A stretch of DNA of 7,328 nt from assembly GCA_021811225.1 (NCBI GenBank), contig JAJZPJ010000031.1, forward strand, positions 10,813 through 18,140. The letters run 5' to 3'. Below, piece after piece: positions 5,595 through 7,328 of this stretch (positions are counted from its first letter, which is position 1; every line of letters begins with the position of its first letter). The notes beneath the pieces were generated by a model. It was given only the letters and a program-made list of their open reading frames with translations. It was not told where the DNA came from and ran no database searches. The position numbers and the translations under genes were made by a program. The stretch is from Pseudomonadota bacterium. Lineage in GTDB: Bacteria > Pseudomonadota > Gammaproteobacteria > Burkholderiales > Rhodocyclaceae.

Positions 5595-6462
5595 TGTGGG
5601 GAATGCCGGCTTCGATGAATTCTGGGCCGTCGGCGACGAAACCGAAGCGGGCATAGAAGGACGCAGCGCCGGACTGCGCATTCAGCCGCAGCCGGCGCAC
5701 GCCGGCGCGGCTGCCAGCCGCCATCAAGTGGCGCAGCAGGGCGGTACCGACGCCCTGGTCGCGCCATTGGCGCAATACCGCCATGCGCCCGATATGCCCA
5801 TCCGGGAGCAGCCGCCCGGTACCGATCGCGTTACCCGCGGCATCTATCGCCAGTGCGTGCAGGGAGACGGCATCGAATGCGTCCATTTCCAGCGCTTGCG
5901 GCACACCCTGCTCCCTGACGAACACCTCGAACCTGAGCGGCTGAGCCCGCGCCATTATTGTCGTCCAGTTACCGCTTTCGACCCGGTAATCGCCGATATT
6001 CACGAACGTGAACGCCGGTACCCGATCGAACAGCTCGACGATGTCGCGGTTCCTCATGCGCACGCAGCCGATCGAACCGGGCACGCCCATTTGAGCCGAG
6101 TCCGGGCTGCCGTGGAGATAGATGTAACGGCGCATGGTATCGACCGTGCCGAGTCGGTTGCGGCCGGGTTCTCGCCCGGAGAGCCAGAGTAGGCGGGTGA
6201 GCATCCAGTCGCGCTGGGGAAATTGCGCCGCGAGTTGTGGCGTCCATAGCTCGCCGGTCGGCCGCCGACCGACGAAGACACTGTTTTCCGGGCAACCGGC
6301 GCCGATCTTGGCGCGGATCAGGTGGCGTCCGCGCGGGGTCTGGAAACTGCCGCGCTGTTCGCCGGCTCCGTTCCTGGCCGTCGAAACCGCGTAGCGGCCG
6401 AGCAGCGAACTGCCGTCGAAGAGTTCCAGGGTCTGGGCGGGCAGGCTGATGAAGATATCCAT
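5572..6462 (-). CDS. L,D-transpeptidase (YkuD)-like domain fused to GNAT acetyltransferase
   Basis: A 296-residue two-domain protein. Residues 1-157 form a YkuD/ErfK-type L,D-transpeptidase domain: a short N-terminal strand (ISLPAQTLELFDG), YAVSTARNG (24-32), TPRGRH (42-47), GRRPTGELW (65-73), and the catalytic pair His117 (YIYLHGSPD) and Cys133 (GSIGCVRMRN). The common SHGC is SIGC here. Residues 159-296 form an ElaA-like GNAT domain: RFEVFVREQGVP (177-188), HIGRMAVLRQWRDQGVGTA (223-241) with the acetyl-CoA loop RDQGVG, then LNAQ, FYARFGF and AGIPH. There is no signal peptide or membrane anchor, so the protein should stay in the cytoplasm, odd for a wall enzyme, though short signal-less relatives exist. 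I chose ATG at 6462, 2 nt after the tadA stop; an upstream in-frame extension through tadA is low-complexity shadow. An internal ATG (residue 170) would remove the first GNAT strand. Substrates are unknown. Confidence 0.88.
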   Translation of the reverse strand: MDIFISLPAQTLELFDGSSLLGRYAVSTARNGAGEQRGSFQTPRGRHLIRAKIGAGCPENSVFVGRRPTGELWTPQLAAQFPQRDWMLTRLLWLSGREPGRNRLGTVDTMRRYIYLHGSPDSAQMGVPGSIGCVRMRNRDIVELFDRVPAFTFVNIGDYRVESGNWTTIMARAQPLRFEVFVREQGVPQALEMDAFDAVSLHALAIDAAGNAIGTGRLLPDGHIGRMAVLRQWRDQGVGTALLRHLMAAGSRAGVRRLRLNAQSGAASFYARFGFVADGPEFIEAGIPHISMVNPG

Positions 6463-6464
6463 GT

Positions 6465-6926
6465 TCAAGCCAATGCCGTTCTCGCCCGTCGCGCCGCGAA
6501 GAAGGACGACAGGAGGAGGCCGCACTCCTCGGCCAGCACCCCGCCCTCGACCCTGCAATGGTGGTTGAGACGTGTTTGCGCGAACAGATCGACGACGCTG
6601 CCGGCGGCCCCGGTCTTGGGGTCGGTTGCGCCGAACACGACGCGCTCGATGCGCGCATGGAAGATTGCGCCGACGCACATCGGGCAAGGCTCCAGGGTGA
6701 CGTAGAGGCTACAGCCGGGCAGACGGTAATTGCCGAGCCGGGCCGCGGCATCGCGCAGGGCCATGATTTCGGCGTGTGCGCTGGGGTCGTGACGGGAGAT
6801 CGGCTGGTTGAAACCGCGGCCGACAATGCTGCCCGCGCAGACCACCACCGCGCCGACCGGGACTTCGTCGCAAGCCGCCGCCTGTCGTGCCAGCAGCAAG
6901 GCTTCGGTCATGAATTGCTGATCCAT
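6465..6926 (-). CDS. tadA: tRNA-specific adenosine(34) deaminase TadA
   Basis: A 153-residue cytidine/deoxycytidylate deaminase-fold enzyme that converts A34 to inosine in the anticodon wobble position of tRNA-Arg(ACG), an essential step in most bacteria. Visible residues are the zinc ligands His51 (SAHAEIMALR), Cys81 and Cys84 (TLEPCPMCVGA), and the proton-shuttling Glu53. VPVGAVVV (22-29), RLPGCSLYVTLEP and VVFGATDPKTGAAGS (96-110) also fit TadA. The E. coli enzyme has 167 residues. I chose ATG at 6926 (MDQQFMTEALLLA). The longer in-frame start at 7043 adds 39 residues without family character and would lie upstream of the predicted promoter at 6964-6991. The gene ends 2 nt before the transpeptidase/GNAT fusion, so the two are probably co-transcribed. 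Confidence 0.96.
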   Translation of the reverse strand: MDQQFMTEALLLARQAAACDEVPVGAVVVCAGSIVGRGFNQPISRHDPSAHAEIMALRDAAARLGNYRLPGCSLYVTLEPCPMCVGAIFHARIERVVFGATDPKTGAAGSVVDLFAQTRLNHHCRVEGGVLAEECGLLLSSFFAARRARTALA

Positions 6927-6963
6927 TCCGACATTATGCCTGGATGCGTCGGCGCCCTGGTTG

Positions 6964-6991
6964 ATTAGACTGTCCAAATAATGCTTGACAA
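6964..6991 (-). promoter_or_regulatory. Predicted tadA promoter
   Basis: On the minus strand the -35 TTGTCA (6986-6991) and -10 TCTAAT (6964-6969) each match 5 of 6 consensus bases, with a 16-bp spacer. A start near 6957 gives a leader of about 30 nt to the tadA ATG at 6926. One GTCCAA site (6971-6977) lies in the spacer. Confidence 0.55.
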
Positions 6992-7024
6992 AACGTCCAA
7001 AGAGTCTAGTCTGTTTATTGGACG
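6971..7024. promoter_or_regulatory. Three GTCCAA sites (operator-like)
   Basis: TGTCCAA at 6971-6977, CGTCCAA at 6994-7000 (23 bp on, same orientation) and its inverted form TTGGACG at 7018-7024. They sit in or next to the two divergent promoters, which suggests a regulator-binding cluster. The binding protein is unknown; the adjacent MerR-like regulator is one candidate. Confidence 0.4.
6985..7012 (+). promoter_or_regulatory. Predicted promoter of the MerR-like gene
   Basis: A perfect -35 TTGACA (6985-6990), a 16-bp spacer and -10 TAGTCT (7007-7012), which keeps the three most important -10 positions (T1, A2, T6). The start would be near 7019, leaving a leader of about 42 nt. Its -35 overlaps that of the opposing tadA promoter, so RNA polymerase could not use both at once. 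Confidence 0.45.
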
Positions 7025-7035
7025 GACATAAACAG
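7011..7035. repeat. Inverted repeat CTGTTTA-N11-TAAACAG
   Basis: A perfect 7-bp inverted repeat (7011-7017 and 7029-7035) with an 11-nt spacer that holds the third GTCCAA site in inverted form. It spans the predicted transcription start of the MerR-like gene. A transcript from there would carry only one arm, so it is more likely a DNA operator than an RNA hairpin. Confidence 0.45.
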
Positions 7036-7060
7036 TCAGCCAAAACGGGCTAGGCGCGGG

Positions 7061-7328
7061 ATGATATCCAGTAAAGAATTATTAATAAAAACAGGTATAT
7101 CTAGGGCAACTTTAAATAATTACATTAGCCTTGGATTGCTGTCCAGACCGCTGGTCATGAATCCGGGATCGCTAGGCGGCGGAGCCCGCCAGTTGGGATT
7201 TTTTCCCGACGAAGCCGTCGATGGGATAGCGGCGATCAACAAACTGAAAAGGGAAGGCAAGAGCATGGCAGAAATCGTTGCGCATATCAGCGGCAAGACT
7301 CCCGCGGGCATGAGCCTCTCCCCCTCCC
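7061..7328 (+). CDS. MerR-like HTH regulator, N-terminal part (cut by window edge)
   Basis: Eighty-nine residues from ATG 7061 are visible and the frame is still open at the window edge. The layout is that of a MerR-type winged-helix domain: SKELLIKTGISRATLNNYISLGLL (4-27) is the helix-turn-helix, with Leu-Asn-Asn in place of the common Leu-Arg-Tyr; a Gly-rich wing (GSLGGGARQLGFF, 36-48) follows; then PDEAVDGIAAINKLKREGKSMAEI (49-72), the second helix pair. The effector part is outside the window, so the signal it senses is unknown. Similar HTH segments can precede sensor or cyclase domains, which is only a possibility here. A weak AGG lies 6 nt before the start. Codons up to about residue 25 are AT-rich (TTA TTA ATA AAA ACA), then the composition becomes GC-rich. 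It diverges from tadA across 134 bp containing operator-like sites, which fits autoregulation. Confidence 0.8.
   Translation, partial: MISSKELLIKTGISRATLNNYISLGLLSRPLVMNPGSLGGGARQLGFFPDEAVDGIAAINKLKREGKSMAEIVAHISGKTPAGMSLSPS

Noticed and set aside
6069..6072. SIGC instead of SHGC as a sign of an inactive transpeptidase
   Set aside because: The catalytic Cys133 and His117 remain, and other residues before Gly-Cys occur in YkuD relatives, so loss of activity cannot be claimed.
5969..6826. Minus-strand open frame (285 codons) overlapping tadA and the fusion gene
   Set aside because: Out of frame with two motif-bearing genes; Arg/Ser/Pro-rich translation typical of a shadow frame.
6927..7043. 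Longer start for tadA at 7043
   Set aside because: The extra 39 residues are not TadA-like and would be encoded across the predicted tadA promoter and operator-like sites.
7174..7190. GGCGG-AGC-CCGCC hairpin as a terminator
   Set aside because: It lies within the coding sequence of the MerR-like gene and is part of the Gly-rich wing; the T-run after it is 9 bp away and codes Phe-Phe.
7120..7311. Minus-strand open frame (63 codons) opposite the MerR-like gene
   Set aside because: Antisense to a convincing winged-helix frame; no domain and no start signal.

Overview
The window looks like a stretch of a GC-rich proteobacterial chromosome carrying mostly housekeeping genes. A betaproteobacterium, possibly of the Rhodocyclales type, is the best guess. 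The reasons are the gene order mltG-tmk-holB-pilZ-tatD without pabC in front of mltG, ygfZ diverging from mltG, an NRDE/TANGO2-type gene behind ygfZ, and a PilZ protein close to that of twitching-motility bacteria. The taxonomic call is inference from gene order and protein similarity as remembered; no search was run.

Layout. (1) Positions 1-3653, minus strand: a tightly packed five-gene operon read mltG -> tmk -> holB -> pilZ -> tatD/ycfH-type hydrolase, which runs off the left edge. Its junctions are 3 nt apart (mltG/tmk) or ATGA/GTGA overlaps (tmk/holB, holB/pilZ, possibly pilZ/tatD), so translation is probably coupled. (2) Positions 3654-3729: a 76-bp divergent promoter region with a perfect TATAAT facing ygfZ. 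(3) Positions 3730-5594, plus strand: ygfZ and an NRDE-family gene 8 nt apart. (4) Positions 5572-6926, minus strand: tadA followed after 2 nt by a fused L,D-transpeptidase-like/GNAT gene. The 3' end of the fusion gene overlaps the NRDE gene tail-to-tail by 23 bp. (5) Positions 6927-7060: a divergent control region with two promoters whose -35 boxes overlap, three GTCCAA sites and a 7-bp inverted repeat. (6) Positions 7061-7328, plus strand: the N-terminus of a MerR-like regulator, cut by the window edge.

The operon joins cell-wall, nucleotide and replication functions: glycan-strand release (MltG), dTDP supply (Tmk), clamp-loader delta' (HolB), type IV pilus assembly (PilZ) and a metal-dependent TatD-type nuclease. 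YgfZ supports Fe-S enzymes. TadA makes inosine-34 in tRNA-Arg. No mobile element, CRISPR array, tRNA or rRNA was seen.

No clear new multi-gene system was found. The least ordinary signals are: a run of 21 consecutive A/T-ending codons inside otherwise GC-rich holB; a second AT-rich patch at the tmk/holB junction; a 25-bp dyad-like motif (CACTTGA-N9-TTCAAGTAT) present once in each patch in opposite orientation; the L,D-transpeptidase/GNAT fusion without a signal peptide; and the site-dense tadA/MerR control region.
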